NCBI GenBank assembly: GCA_029012465.1 | Contig: JAQXMD010000192.1 | Span: 1-41,210, forward strand | Source: Oscillospiraceae bacterium | GTDB taxonomy: Bacteria; Bacillota; Clostridia; Oscillospirales; Oscillospiraceae | Direction of reading: 5' to 3' | DNA length: 41,210 nucleotides | In this document: in pieces, positions 30,421-39,435 of the stretch | Position numbering within the stretch: the stretch's first letter is position 1 | Layout: every line of letters begins with the position of its first letter | Translations under genes and position numbers: made by a program | Notes under the pieces: model-generated | What the model saw: the letters and a program-made list of their open reading frames with translations, nothing else | The model's database searches: none | Told to the model about the DNA's origin: nothing

Positions 30421-32319
30421 ATGATGAAAAGACCAAGCCTGTGGTCATGCATGAAAAAATACCTCTGGCAATACGCCCTTGGGCTTTTGTGCCTGCTGCT
30501 GGTGGATTTTCTGGAGCTGTTTATTCCCCAGCTCACCGGCAGCATTACCGATGGCCTGACGGCAGGGACCATTACTGGAAGGATACTGCTGACCGATGTG
30601 GCGCTGATTATTTTGACTGCCGCAGTGGTGGCGGGAATGCGGTTTGGATGGCGCGTGCTGATTTTCGGCGCCTCCCGCCGGGTGGAGCGGGATCTGCGGG
30701 AGCAGATGTATGAAAAGCTCACCACCCTGTCCAATCGCTATTTCCAGCATCACAAGACCGGCGATCTGATGGCCTATTTCACCAATGATATGGAGGCCAT
30801 TCGCATGGCGGTTGGTCCTGCCATCCTGACCACCTTTGACGCGGTGATCCTGACGGTGATGGTGCTGACCAAAATGATTTTGTATGTGGATCTGAAGCTG
30901 ACCCTCCTTGCCATGATTCCTCTGCTGGTGATTCTCTTTGGGGGCAGAAAATATGGCGTGGTCATGAGCCGCCGGTCTGAGAAAAAGCAGGCCGCCTTTG
31001 CAAAGCTCTCGGACTATGTGCAGGAAAGTGTCTCCGGAATCCGGATCATTAAGGCCTTTGTGCAGGAGGCCAGGGAGATGGAGTCCTTTGAGAAGGTCAA
31101 CCGGTCCACCCGGGAGGCAAATCTCTATGTGGTTCGGCTCCGGGCCATTGTGATTCCCATTCTGGATGGGCTGATCGGACTGTCCACAGCCCTGACGCTG
31201 CTCTATGGTGGATATCTGGTGCTTCAGGGAGACATCACCATCGGCAAGTTCGTGGCCTTCAACTCCTATGTGATGACGCTGGTGTGGCCCATGATGGCCG
31301 GCGGTGAGTCCATCACCATGGTGTCTCAGGGAGCTGCCTCCTGGCGTCGGGTTCGGAGCATTTTTGACGAGACGCAGGAGGTCTCGGATGACGAGCTGAC
31401 CGACGCCACCATCGAGACCATCAGCGGAAGCATTGAACTGAAAAACCTGCACTTCCGGTACAATGAAAACCTGCCGGAGGTGCTCCGGGACTTTTCCGAA
31501 ACCATTCCAGAGGGAGCGACCATCGGCGTACTGGGCAGAACCGGCTGCGGCAAGTCCACCCTTTCAAGCCTCCTCACCAGAATGTACAATGTGGAGCCGG
31601 GACAGATTTATATTGGCGGAAAGGACATCCGCAGCATTCCACTGAAAGTCCTCCGGGAGAGCATTGCCTGTGTGCCTCAGGAGAATCTGCTGTTCTCGGA
31701 CACCATTCAGACCAACATTGCCTTTGGCAAGCGAACCCTTGAGAAAATGCCCCCGGAGGAAAAGCATCGGTTCAAGATCTTCGTTCGTCAGGATGAGGCG
31801 GCGGATCTGGTAGTGGAAAAGGAAATGGAACAGCGGGAAAGCCTGATGGACCAGCGCTGGGGAGACTATGAGGAAGTAGTTGCCGCAGCCAAAGCTGCCG
31901 ACATTCACGACAATATTATGGATTTCCCCAAGCAGTATGCCACTGTGGTGGGGGAACGGGGCGTGACCCTCTCCGGCGGACAGAAGCAGCGGACCTCCAT
32001 TGCCCGTGCACTGATGAAGGATGCTGAAATACTGATTCTCGACGACGCCCTTTCCGCAGTGGATACGGACACGGAAAAACGCATTCTTCAGGAGCTTCAA
32101 AGGCTGAGAAAGGGCAAGACCACCATCCTCATTGCCCACCGGATCAGCACCGTACAGTATGCGGATAAGATCCTTGTGATGGAGGATGGGGTCTGCGCGG
32201 AAAGCGGCTCCCATCAGGAACTGCTGGAATTGGACGGACGCTATGCACGGCTCTATGAAGAGCAGCAGCTGGAGCTTCAGCTTCAGGCAGAAAAGGAGGC
32301 CCTCCATGAAACAGAATAA
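30421..32319 (+). CDS. ABC exporter half-transporter, subunit with degenerate Walker B
   Basis: The 632-residue protein has six membrane helices (about 15-310) and a C-terminal ATPase domain. Walker A is GRTGCGKST, the signature LSGGQKQR is canonical, but Walker B reads ILILDDALSAVD, with Asp where the catalytic Glu should be. This is the usual state of one subunit in heterodimeric multidrug exporters such as BmrC/BmrD. Between the Q-loop and the signature lies an acidic insertion of about 45 residues (FGKRTLEKMPPEEKHRFK onward) that most exporters lack. AAGGAG lies 10 nt before the ATG. It overlaps the next gene by 14 bp. The substrate is unknown; drugs or lipids are typical. Confidence 0.9.
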   Translation: MMKRPSLWSCMKKYLWQYALGLLCLLLVDFLELFIPQLTGSITDGLTAGTITGRILLTDVALIILTAAVVAGMRFGWRVLIFGASRRVERDLREQMYEKLTTLSNRYFQHHKTGDLMAYFTNDMEAIRMAVGPAILTTFDAVILTVMVLTKMILYVDLKLTLLAMIPLLVILFGGRKYGVVMSRRSEKKQAAFAKLSDYVQESVSGIRIIKAFVQEAREMESFEKVNRSTREANLYVVRLRAIVIPILDGLIGLSTALTLLYGGYLVLQGDITIGKFVAFNSYVMTLVWPMMAGGESITMVSQGAASWRRVRSIFDETQEVSDDELTDATIETISGSIELKNLHFRYNENLPEVLRDFSETIPEGATIGVLGRTGCGKSTLSSLLTRMYNVEPGQIYIGGKDIRSIPLKVLRESIACVPQENLLFSDTIQTNIAFGKRTLEKMPPEEKHRFKIFVRQDEAADLVVEKEMEQRESLMDQRWGDYEEVVAAAKAADIHDNIMDFPKQYATVVGERGVTLSGGQKQRTSIARALMKDAEILILDDALSAVDTDTEKRILQELQRLRKGKTTILIAHRISTVQYADKILVMEDGVCAESGSHQELLELDGRYARLYEEQQLELQLQAEKEALHETE

Positions 32320-34045
32320 AAAGGGCGTCCTTCTGCGGCTTCTGGCCTATCTGAAGCCCCACATGGGGCTGCTGACACTGGCCCTTCTGCTGGTTCTGGT
32401 GACAACGGCCAGCAACCTGCTGCGGCCCATTCTCGTGGGCAATGCGGTGGACACCATCACGGCTTCCGGGGCTTTTTCTCAGGTTCTGCGCTGCTTTGTG
32501 CTGTATATCGGACTGCTGCTCTGCGGCACGGTCTGTAATGCGGTGCAGATGCTGGTGCTTCAAAAGCTGGGGCAGAATATCATCTTCAAGATTCGTCAGG
32601 ATTTGTTTGCCCACATCCACAGCCTGAGCCTCCGGTTCTTTGACATTACTCCGGTGGGCAGAATCGTCACCCGTGTCACCAACGACACCGACACCATCAA
32701 CGAGCTGTTTTCCTCCATTCTGGTGAATATGGTGAAGAATGTGGTGATGCTCCTTGGCCTTGCGGGTGTGATGCTGTATATGAACTGGGCGCTGGCGCTG
32801 CTGTGTTTCGTGTTGGTTCCGCTGGTGGTGTATCTCACCAGACAGTTCACCAGATTCTACCGCACCACCCACAGAATCACCCGTACCAAGGTTTCCGCCC
32901 TGAACACATACCTTTCCGAGAATCTGTCGGCCATGAAGCTGATCCAGCTGTTTCATCGGGAGAAGGAAAAACGCCATGAGTTTCAGCAGCGCTCGAGAGA
33001 TTTGTTTGAATCCAACTTCCGGGAGATCGTCATCTATGGCACCTTCCAGCCCCTGATCTACTTCATCAGCATTGTTTCTCTGGCACTGGTGCTGGCGCTG
33101 GGGGGATATTTTGTCATGGGAAATGTGATCTCCATTGGCACCCTGTATATCTTCTCCAGCTATGTACGCTCCTTCTATGAACCCATTCAGACCCTGTCTG
33201 AGCAGTTCGGAACCTTGCAGGCGGCTCTGGCCGCGGGAGAGAAGATTTTCTCCCTACTGGACGAGGAACCCCTGATCCGGCAGCCCGAGAACCCCAAAGC
33301 CCTGCCGGAGGTCAAAGGACGGATCGTATTTGACCATGTGTGGTTTTCCTATGACAATGAGGAGTGGGTGCTGCGGGATGTGAGCTTCACCATCGAGCCG
33401 GGGCAGACCGTTGCCTTTGTGGGGGCCACCGGGGCAGGCAAAAGCTCCATTCTCAATCTCATCGGCAGATACTATGACATTCAAAAAGGCTCCATCACCA
33501 TTGACGGTGTGGACATTCGGGAGCTGGACACCGACAGCATCCGAAAGGCGGTTGGACAGGTGCAGCAGGATGTTTTCCTGTTTACCGGCGACATCCGCGG
33601 CAATATCCGGCTGAAAAACGAGGATATTTCCGACGAGGCCGTGGAGGAAGCCGCACGGTTTGTGAACGCCGACGGGTTTATTCGGAACCTGGAGCACGGC
33701 TATGAGGAAGCAGTCACGGAGCGTGGCTCCACCCTGTCCGCAGGACAGCGGCAGCTTCTGAGCTTTGCCCGGACGCTTGCCTTTGACCCGGCCATTCTGG
33801 TGATGGATGAGGCAACAGCCAACATTGACACGGAGACCGAAAAGCTCATTCAGGATGCCATGACCCGGCTGATGGCAGGCCGCACCACCATCGTGGTGGC
33901 CCACCGGCTTTCCACCATTCAGCATGCGGACAAGATCATGGTCATGCACAAGGGAAAGCTCCGGGAGCAGGGCACCCATCAGGAACTGCTGAGCCAGAAT
34001 GGCATCTACAAAAAGCTGTATGATTTGCAGTTGAGAGAGCAGTAA
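32306..34045 (+). CDS. ABC exporter half-transporter, catalytically complete subunit
   Basis: The 579-residue protein has six membrane helices followed by an ATPase domain. Walker A is GATGAGKSS and Walker B is ILVMDEATANID with the catalytic Glu. The signature is altered to LSAGQRQL. This complements the partner at 30421-32319: the complete Walker motifs here pair with the intact LSGGQ there, and the altered signature here pairs with the Asp-type Walker B there. The two should form one heterodimer with one working and one degenerate site. ATG 32306 is chosen: GGAGG lies 6 nt before it, and it overlaps the upstream stop by 14 bp. Upstream in-frame codons lie in the other gene. Confidence 0.9.
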   Translation: MKQNKKGVLLRLLAYLKPHMGLLTLALLLVLVTTASNLLRPILVGNAVDTITASGAFSQVLRCFVLYIGLLLCGTVCNAVQMLVLQKLGQNIIFKIRQDLFAHIHSLSLRFFDITPVGRIVTRVTNDTDTINELFSSILVNMVKNVVMLLGLAGVMLYMNWALALLCFVLVPLVVYLTRQFTRFYRTTHRITRTKVSALNTYLSENLSAMKLIQLFHREKEKRHEFQQRSRDLFESNFREIVIYGTFQPLIYFISIVSLALVLALGGYFVMGNVISIGTLYIFSSYVRSFYEPIQTLSEQFGTLQAALAAGEKIFSLLDEEPLIRQPENPKALPEVKGRIVFDHVWFSYDNEEWVLRDVSFTIEPGQTVAFVGATGAGKSSILNLIGRYYDIQKGSITIDGVDIRELDTDSIRKAVGQVQQDVFLFTGDIRGNIRLKNEDISDEAVEEAARFVNADGFIRNLEHGYEEAVTERGSTLSAGQRQLLSFARTLAFDPAILVMDEATANIDTETEKLIQDAMTRLMAGRTTIVVAHRLSTIQHADKIMVMHKGKLREQGTHQELLSQNGIYKKLYDLQLREQ

Positions 34046-34191
34046 CAAGCTGCCGGCAATGGACAGCAGAATGCGGTATCGTGAAAAGATTGTATTTTGC
34101 CGTCAGATTTCGATGGATTTCGACCCTGCGAATCTGTTATTCTGATGGTGCAGCTTACAGCCCGGACAGGGTAGGATCAGACAAAACAAAG

Positions 34192-34220
34192 AGCAGCCGC
34201 TGGATTTGCGGCTGCTTTTT
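34192..34220. terminator. Terminator of the ABC exporter operon
   Basis: AGCAGCCGC (34192-34200) pairs with GCGGCTGCT (34208-34216), followed by five T. It also lies just beyond the end of the converging five-gene operon and may serve both. Confidence 0.82.
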
Positions 34221-34234
34221 GCATCAATACTGGG

Positions 34235-35335
34235 TCATGTTTCTTCATGTTGATAGACGATCTCCAACCCCTTTTGCAGCAGGGGATTGATCTCAATGCG
34301 GATGGGATCGCCAATCTCACAGGGAATATCCGTCACATCGCAGATGGTCTGCACCATGCCAATATGTCCAAGGACACGGGCCCTTTTTCCGTTCACGGAA
34401 ACATAATATGCCTTCCGCTTGAGAAATGCCTTTACATAGCTGAGTCCGCCCCGGACACAGTCCCGGAAACGGAAGATATCCGCGCCCTTTTCCGCGCCGA
34501 AGCCATTATAATAGCCCACGCTGCACACGGCAATTCTTGTGGGACGCTTTGCCCGCCATGCGGAGCCATAGCCCACCGTATGACCGGCGGGAATGTCCCG
34601 GAGAATTTCCACCTGGGCCTGACACCAGCCCAGCCGCTGGAGACCGAAATCACCGGGGAAGCTGAGACGGCCCAGCAGAGCGGAGCCTACACGAACCGCA
34701 TCCATGTACATTTCCGGGTATTTGAAAAAGGCGGAGGAGTTGCAGCAGTGCCGGATACCCACATCAAGGCCCAGTTCCGCCAGCGCGTCACAGCAGCTTT
34801 TGAAGGCGGCATACTGGGAGCGGGTCTCCTTCTCATTGCAGAAGGCGCTGTGAAAATGGGTGTAGATGCCGGTGACGTTCAGATGGGGCAGCTGGAATAC
34901 CTGGGCGATGGTATCCGTATCCCCGGGGAAAAAGCCGTAACGGCCCATACCCGTGTCGATTTTGATATGACAGGGGAATTCCTTCCCGGCGGCAGCGGCA
35001 GCGGCTTCCATGGCCATGGCGTTATCAAGGGATGCCACTGTGCCCACGGCACCCAGCTCCAAAAGTTCCGAAAGCTCCTCCGGCAGGGAGGTGGCCCGGA
35101 GCATCAGGATCTCCTCCTTCTGAAAGCCGCCCTCCCGAAGCGCCCGGACATCGGATGCTTCTGTGACACCGTACCGGTCAATGCCCCCATCCCGGAGGGC
35201 TTCCGCCAGAGGCAGCAGCCCAAGACCATAGCCGTTTCCCTTAATGATGCCGTATACCGGCACATTTCCGGCCTTCTCCCGGATGATGCGGATGTTTTCT
35301 GACAGTCCTTTTTGATCTACGACATATGCTTTCAT
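34235..35335 (-). CDS. Alanine racemase-like PLP enzyme, last gene of the five-gene operon
   Basis: The 366-residue protein has the alanine racemase fold: a PLP barrel with Lys32 in YGIIKGNGYGLG, the GMGRYGF motif, HCCNSSAFF, and a C-terminal beta domain. The usual GYADGY motif around the second catalytic base is GYYNGF, which keeps the Tyr. The usual MDQ motif near the C-terminus reads MVQ, followed by a conserved DVTDIP. These changes set it apart from housekeeping Alr and might alter the amino acid used. GGAGG lies 7 nt before the ATG. It begins 15 nt after the FemX-like gene. D-amino acid supply for wall peptides is the likely role. Confidence 0.82.
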   Translation of the reverse strand: MKAYVVDQKGLSENIRIIREKAGNVPVYGIIKGNGYGLGLLPLAEALRDGGIDRYGVTEASDVRALREGGFQKEEILMLRATSLPEELSELLELGAVGTVASLDNAMAMEAAAAAAGKEFPCHIKIDTGMGRYGFFPGDTDTIAQVFQLPHLNVTGIYTHFHSAFCNEKETRSQYAAFKSCCDALAELGLDVGIRHCCNSSAFFKYPEMYMDAVRVGSALLGRLSFPGDFGLQRLGWCQAQVEILRDIPAGHTVGYGSAWRAKRPTRIAVCSVGYYNGFGAEKGADIFRFRDCVRGGLSYVKAFLKRKAYYVSVNGKRARVLGHIGMVQTICDVTDIPCEIGDPIRIEINPLLQKGLEIVYQHEET

Positions 35336-35350
35336 AGATGCCCCTCCGGG

Positions 35351-36412
35351 TTACTTCTTGTTTTTCAGCAGATAGAGCTTCTTTCTCAGGTCCATGAAAA
35401 TGGGCTTTGCAGTGGTGATAAACCAGTTGACGGGACGGTTGAGCACCATGTCCATTTCACCGACAAACTCCACATAGTCGCCGCCGAAGCCAAGCTTGAA
35501 CTTGTAAAGACCATAGAGGGGGTGATCCTCACCTACCTGACCGGGAACGCCCCGGAAGTCATAGAGACGGCAGCCTTTTTCCACGGCCCACTCGATCATG
35601 TTCCACTGGAGCATGTAGTTGGGCATCAGGTTCCGGTGCTCATTGGAGGATGCGCCGTAGAGATACCAGACCTTGTCGCCAAACCAGATGGCAAGGGTTC
35701 CGGCGATGGCCTGCCCCTCATAGTAGGCCATATAAAGCCGTGCGTGCTCCCCGAGGTTGTCCAGCATACTCTCAAAGTAGGAAGCTTCCCGGGTGACAAA
35801 GCCGTCACGGACGCCGGTTTCCAGCATCAGCCGCGCAAAATCGGGCACAGCCTCCTTGCCGCAGATCTTTGTGGTGACGCCCTTCTTGCCACCGGCACGA
35901 ACCTTCCGGCGGGTGGACTGGGGCAGAGCTGCCAGCAGCTCCTCAGAGGTCTTTCCTTCGGTGTTCAGACGGAATACATACTGGGGCTGAATGGCGTCAA
36001 AGGTGGCTCCGCCGCCGGTGAGGGTGAAGCCCAGAGAGGTCAGCATTTCTGTATACGCCGTTTCGCTGGAGGGCACATCCGGATCGATCTTGATGACGTA
36101 GGAGTGATGCTTCTTTGCCAGCTTCTTTGCCCCCTCCAGAAGGTCAGCGAGGGTCTCCCGGTCGTTAAGGTCAGTGACAGGGCCCCGGCAGGAGTACATC
36201 ATGGTGAAGGGCAGACCGGGGATGATCCTCCGGATCAGCACGGACATGGAACCCTTAATCCTGCCCTCGCCGTCACGGGACACAATGGCCTCCCACTTCC
36301 ACATGGGCTTCTGCTTTGCCCAGAGGACGCTCTGGGCGAAATGTCCCTTGGGATGGGACTGAATAAAGGCTTCATATTCGGGAATCTGTTCTTTTGTGAT
36401 AATTTCAGACAT
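35351..36412 (-). CDS. FemX/FemAB-like peptidyl transferase (peptidoglycan bridge formation)
   Basis: The 353-residue protein fits the FemAB family, which has a pair of GNAT-like folds and adds amino acids from aminoacyl-tRNA to lipid II. The N-terminal half carries HFAQSVLWAKQK, and the C-terminal half carries LMPNYMLQWNMIEWAVEKGCRLYDFRG, with YKFKLGFGGDYVEFVGE after it; these blocks are the usual FemX landmarks. The coiled-coil arm typical of staphylococcal FemA is not obvious. It is cytoplasmic, near the membrane. It lies 23 nt after the C26 hydrolase gene and 15 nt before the racemase gene. The amino acid it transfers is unknown; the racemase next to it suggests a D- or L-Ala or Ser-type residue. 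Confidence 0.85.
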   Translation of the reverse strand: MSEIITKEQIPEYEAFIQSHPKGHFAQSVLWAKQKPMWKWEAIVSRDGEGRIKGSMSVLIRRIIPGLPFTMMYSCRGPVTDLNDRETLADLLEGAKKLAKKHHSYVIKIDPDVPSSETAYTEMLTSLGFTLTGGGATFDAIQPQYVFRLNTEGKTSEELLAALPQSTRRKVRAGGKKGVTTKICGKEAVPDFARLMLETGVRDGFVTREASYFESMLDNLGEHARLYMAYYEGQAIAGTLAIWFGDKVWYLYGASSNEHRNLMPNYMLQWNMIEWAVEKGCRLYDFRGVPGQVGEDHPLYGLYKFKLGFGGDYVEFVGEMDMVLNRPVNWFITTAKPIFMDLRKKLYLLKNKK

Positions 36413-36435
36413 AAGTAAAAAACTCCATTGTTTTA

Positions 36436-37140
36436 TTATTTGCCGCAGGCGGACACAAAGGCCTTCCAGAGCCGTCTGGCGGAATCATAATTCTGCCACA
36501 TGTGCTCAGGATGCCACTGAATGCCTACGAGAAAACGCTTTTCCGGGTGCTCGATGGCCTCGATCATGCCGTCGGGAGCGGTTGCAGACACCAGGAATCC
36601 CGGAGCAGGCTCCAGCACGGCCTGATGATGCATGCTGTTCACAGACAGAACCTCATGGCCGATGATCTCCCGGACTTTGGTGCCATCGTGGAGATACACC
36701 TGATGGTGGGGGATTTCATAGGGCTTGTCCTGCCGGTGAACCACATTGGTGGAAAGCTGGGAAAAAATATCCTGATACAGGGTGCCGCCCAGAGCAGCGT
36801 TCATGATCTGAATGCCCCGGCAGATGCCAAGGACAGGCTTGTCCAGCTGAAAAATCCGGCGGATCATATAGACCTCCTGAGCATCTCTCGGAAGGGCCTG
36901 ATAGCCGCACTCCGGGAGCTTCTCCTGACCGTAAATGGCGGGATCAATGTCCTGCCCGCCGGTAAAGACAAAACCGTCGCAGACCTCCAGATAGTGTTCC
37001 CACAACCTCTGGTCGTCGCTGAGAGACAGCAGCATGGGAATGCCGCCGGCCTGCTCCACGCCGCCCATGTACAGGGGATTGATCCAGAAGGTCTTGTTTT
37101 CTGCATTGTAAAGTGGTAAAACGCCGATTATGGGGCGCAT
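36436..37140 (-). CDS. Class I glutamine amidotransferase-like hydrolase (peptidase C26, PuuD-like)
   Basis: The 234-residue protein belongs to the gamma-glutamyl-gamma-aminobutyrate hydrolase group. The nucleophile elbow GICRGIQ carries Cys, and QWHPEHM carries the His-x-Glu pair; the oxyanion strand has FTGGQDIDP. Known members cleave gamma-glutamyl isopeptide bonds. I chose ATG 37140: AAAGG lies 9 nt before it, whereas it abuts the ATG at 37149. It lies between the transglutaminase-like gene and the FemX-like gene, with 23-nt gaps on both sides. In this context it may remove or trim a gamma-glutamyl-linked product made by the ATP-grasp enzyme. Confidence 0.87.
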   Translation of the reverse strand: MRPIIGVLPLYNAENKTFWINPLYMGGVEQAGGIPMLLSLSDDQRLWEHYLEVCDGFVFTGGQDIDPAIYGQEKLPECGYQALPRDAQEVYMIRRIFQLDKPVLGICRGIQIMNAALGGTLYQDIFSQLSTNVVHRQDKPYEIPHHQVYLHDGTKVREIIGHEVLSVNSMHHQAVLEPAPGFLVSATAPDGMIEAIEHPEKRFLVGIQWHPEHMWQNYDSARRLWKAFVSACGK

Positions 37141-37163
37141 AAGAATCATCCTTTGCGGGGGAA

Positions 37164-37961
37164 TTAAGCATGGGGAACCGTGTCACGGGTGTGGATCACA
37201 TGCTCTGTGACCTGTACCCGGACGTTCCGCAGGGGAACCACGTCGGCCTCCGTGTAGCAGCTTCGCTCCACGGCACAGGCGTGATAATCAGGCCCATGGG
37301 CAATCTTCAGATAGCCGTCTGTGACCTCACAGCCGGAGCAGGGGTCCAGAGCCCGCCACAGACCGCCGCAGTAGACCTCAGCCCAGGCGTGAGCCTGAGG
37401 AATGCCCACAGCAAGCCCATTGACAAACCGGGCAGCGATGCCGCTGAGCCGGCAGAGGGTCAAAAACACATGGGCAAAATCCCGGGCGTTTCCCTGACCG
37501 GCGGCGAAAGCTTCCGCTGCAGTGCGGGGAGAAGCGTCCAGGGTGAGATGCATCAGCCTGTTTGTCAGCTTGCAAAGAGCCTTGGCCCGTGCCCAGGGAT
37601 CTGTGGGCAGAGAGGCTGAGGCCACCAGCTGCCGCATACCCGGGGAGGGCTGTGTCATACGGGTGGGGTAGAGGTACAGACGATCCAGCGGATCATGGGT
37701 CAGGTACTTTGAGGAAAGGACAAAGCCGGAGGCGGTGAAGGAAAAGGAGCTGTGGGGCTTGTCAATGCTGCCGCTGTACATCTCATTTCCGTAGACGTCG
37801 GAGATCAGCGTCAGGGCGGCAAAGGGCTTCACCACCAGCTTGTGGGCATAGGAGCGCTGGAAGGGGAAGGTTCCGGGCATGCAGCGGATCAGAAAAGCAT
37901 GACCCCGTACAGGCTCTGGAAATTCCGCAGAGGCGCTGAAGGTAAATGCGTATTTTTTCAT
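37164..37961 (-). CDS. Transglutaminase-like protein with catalytic Cys replaced by Ala
   Basis: The 265-residue protein has an N-terminal beta domain (about 1-100) and a transglutaminase-like core. The usual motif GVCQDFAH appears as GNARDFAH (157-164), so the catalytic Cys position is Ala159. The remaining triad members are kept as His191 (QAHAWAEVY) and Asp206 (RALDP). The fold is therefore kept but hydrolysis or transamidation by the normal mechanism is not possible. It may bind a peptide or regulate its partner. AAGGAGG lies 7 nt before the ATG. It starts 17 nt after the circularly permuted ATP-grasp gene, a pairing known in many bacteria, usually with an active Cys and an alpha-E protein, which is absent here. 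Confidence 0.85.
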   Translation of the reverse strand: MKKYAFTFSASAEFPEPVRGHAFLIRCMPGTFPFQRSYAHKLVVKPFAALTLISDVYGNEMYSGSIDKPHSSFSFTASGFVLSSKYLTHDPLDRLYLYPTRMTQPSPGMRQLVASASLPTDPWARAKALCKLTNRLMHLTLDASPRTAAEAFAAGQGNARDFAHVFLTLCRLSGIAARFVNGLAVGIPQAHAWAEVYCGGLWRALDPCSGCEVTDGYLKIAHGPDYHACAVERSCYTEADVVPLRNVRVQVTEHVIHTRDTVPHA

Positions 37962-37978
37962 GGGGTTGCCTCCTTTCC

Positions 37979-39304
37979 TTACTCACTCATGACCCAGGTG
38001 TCCTTGAAGCCGCTGATGGGCTTTCCTGCGGAGGTCACTACGGTGTAACGGCTCAGACCGCCCATCCAGACACGGATGGAGTCGGAGTGAACGGTATAGG
38101 CCCGGAAATCACAGCGGGCAGGCTTGGTGTTGACGCCATCGGAGCGAAGCACAGGAAGCTCTTCCACCTCCATGATCTCCTGGGCGATGTAACGGCGGGG
38201 ATTGGCAAGGATTCGCTGCCGGAGCTTTCCCCGGGCCTCTTCATCAAGGTCACGGCCATAAATGGCGCCAACCCGGCGGTCACTGGAAACGTCCTTGAAG
38301 ATCAGCTTTTCCATATGCGCAAGGGCGTATTCCCGCTGATCCTCATACCAGGGCAGATAGGTGGGGACGTTTTTGAGGATGGGCTCCTCGTCCAGATAAT
38401 AGCGGATCATGGCGGGAATGAAGCAGCCAAGCCCCCGATCCTCAGCAACGGAGCAGCCGGGGGCATTGATAATGGCGATTTTTCCGGAGCTGTATACCTC
38501 CATGAGGTGGGGAATGCCCCAAATGCTGTTTTCATCGAAGCACAGAGGGTCCAGCATATTGTCCAGAGTCAGCCGGTGGATGATGGAGACCTTCTGAAAA
38601 CCACCCTCGGGAGCCCGGTAATACACCTTGCCGTCCATGACAATCAGCTGGGAGGGCTGTGCCACAGCGGCTCCGGTGAGTCCTGCCATGTAGTGAAGCT
38701 CAAAGGAGGAGATGGAGTCATCTCCTTCACTGAGTACCACCACCAGACCGTCCTCCAGATCAGGAGCGCCCTCACGAATATCCCGGTAAAGCTGCTCCAG
38801 AAGGATGTCCAGACCGCAGTTGTCGCAAAGTCTTGGATCGGAGAAGCTGTCCGGAGAAACCTCCCGGCAGAGCTTTCTGGCAAAATGGGGATAGGTGGGG
38901 CCGTCAGGGACGGAAAGACTGTCCTCCATGGCGTACCACTGGCCACGCTTGTCACAGAAAAGATCTGTGGCGGTAATGTGGGTATAGATAGATTTCGGGG
39001 GGGTAATGCCGATGCACTGGCGCAAAAAGTCCGGGGAGGCGTAGACGAACTCCTCGGGAATGATGCCGTCCTGGAGGATCATCCGGTCGTGATAAATGTC
39101 GTTGAGGAACAGATTCAGGGCATTGATCCGTTGAATAAGCCCCTGCTCCAGATATGTGAAGGTCTTGCCGGACAGAACCCGGGGAATGGGGTCATAGGGA
39201 GCATCAGCTACCTGGCGCTGTCCCTGACGGACAACAGCAAAACGGGCACCCTTTTCGCGCATCCAGTCATTGACACGCTGCTTTTGTAAAGAGAGATTCT
39301 GCAT
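37979..39304 (-). CDS. Circularly permuted ATP-grasp peptide ligase-like protein (DUF404/407)
   Basis: The 441-residue protein fits the circularly permuted type-2 ATP-grasp family. Landmarks are YDPIPRVLSGKTFTYLEQGL near the N-terminus (seen here from about residue 37), NDIYHDRMILQDGIIP, the central EGGFQKVSIIHR, and the C-terminal GGLSRYTVVTSAGKPISGFKD-like end, of which GGLSRY and GGFKDVWVLS-type ends are family hallmarks. ATP-grasp enzymes form amide bonds through acyl-phosphates. Comparative genomics (Iyer, Aravind and colleagues) predicts these to be peptide ligases acting with transglutaminase-like proteins. AGGAG lies 9 nt before the ATG. It is the first gene of the five-gene operon. 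The usual alpha-E partner is missing. Confidence 0.85.
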   Translation of the reverse strand: MQNLSLQKQRVNDWMREKGARFAVVRQGQRQVADAPYDPIPRVLSGKTFTYLEQGLIQRINALNLFLNDIYHDRMILQDGIIPEEFVYASPDFLRQCIGITPPKSIYTHITATDLFCDKRGQWYAMEDSLSVPDGPTYPHFARKLCREVSPDSFSDPRLCDNCGLDILLEQLYRDIREGAPDLEDGLVVVLSEGDDSISSFELHYMAGLTGAAVAQPSQLIVMDGKVYYRAPEGGFQKVSIIHRLTLDNMLDPLCFDENSIWGIPHLMEVYSSGKIAIINAPGCSVAEDRGLGCFIPAMIRYYLDEEPILKNVPTYLPWYEDQREYALAHMEKLIFKDVSSDRRVGAIYGRDLDEEARGKLRQRILANPRRYIAQEIMEVEELPVLRSDGVNTKPARCDFRAYTVHSDSIRVWMGGLSRYTVVTSAGKPISGFKDTWVMSE

Positions 39305-39435
39305 TTGAAAAAACTCCTGTTCGGGGAAAGCTTGTGGGCAACACTGCCCATAACTATCTAATGTATAATGTTAGCACAAGTTGACAGATTATGCAACGGC
39401 GTACTGGAGCTTTATTTTTGAAAACAATTTACAGT

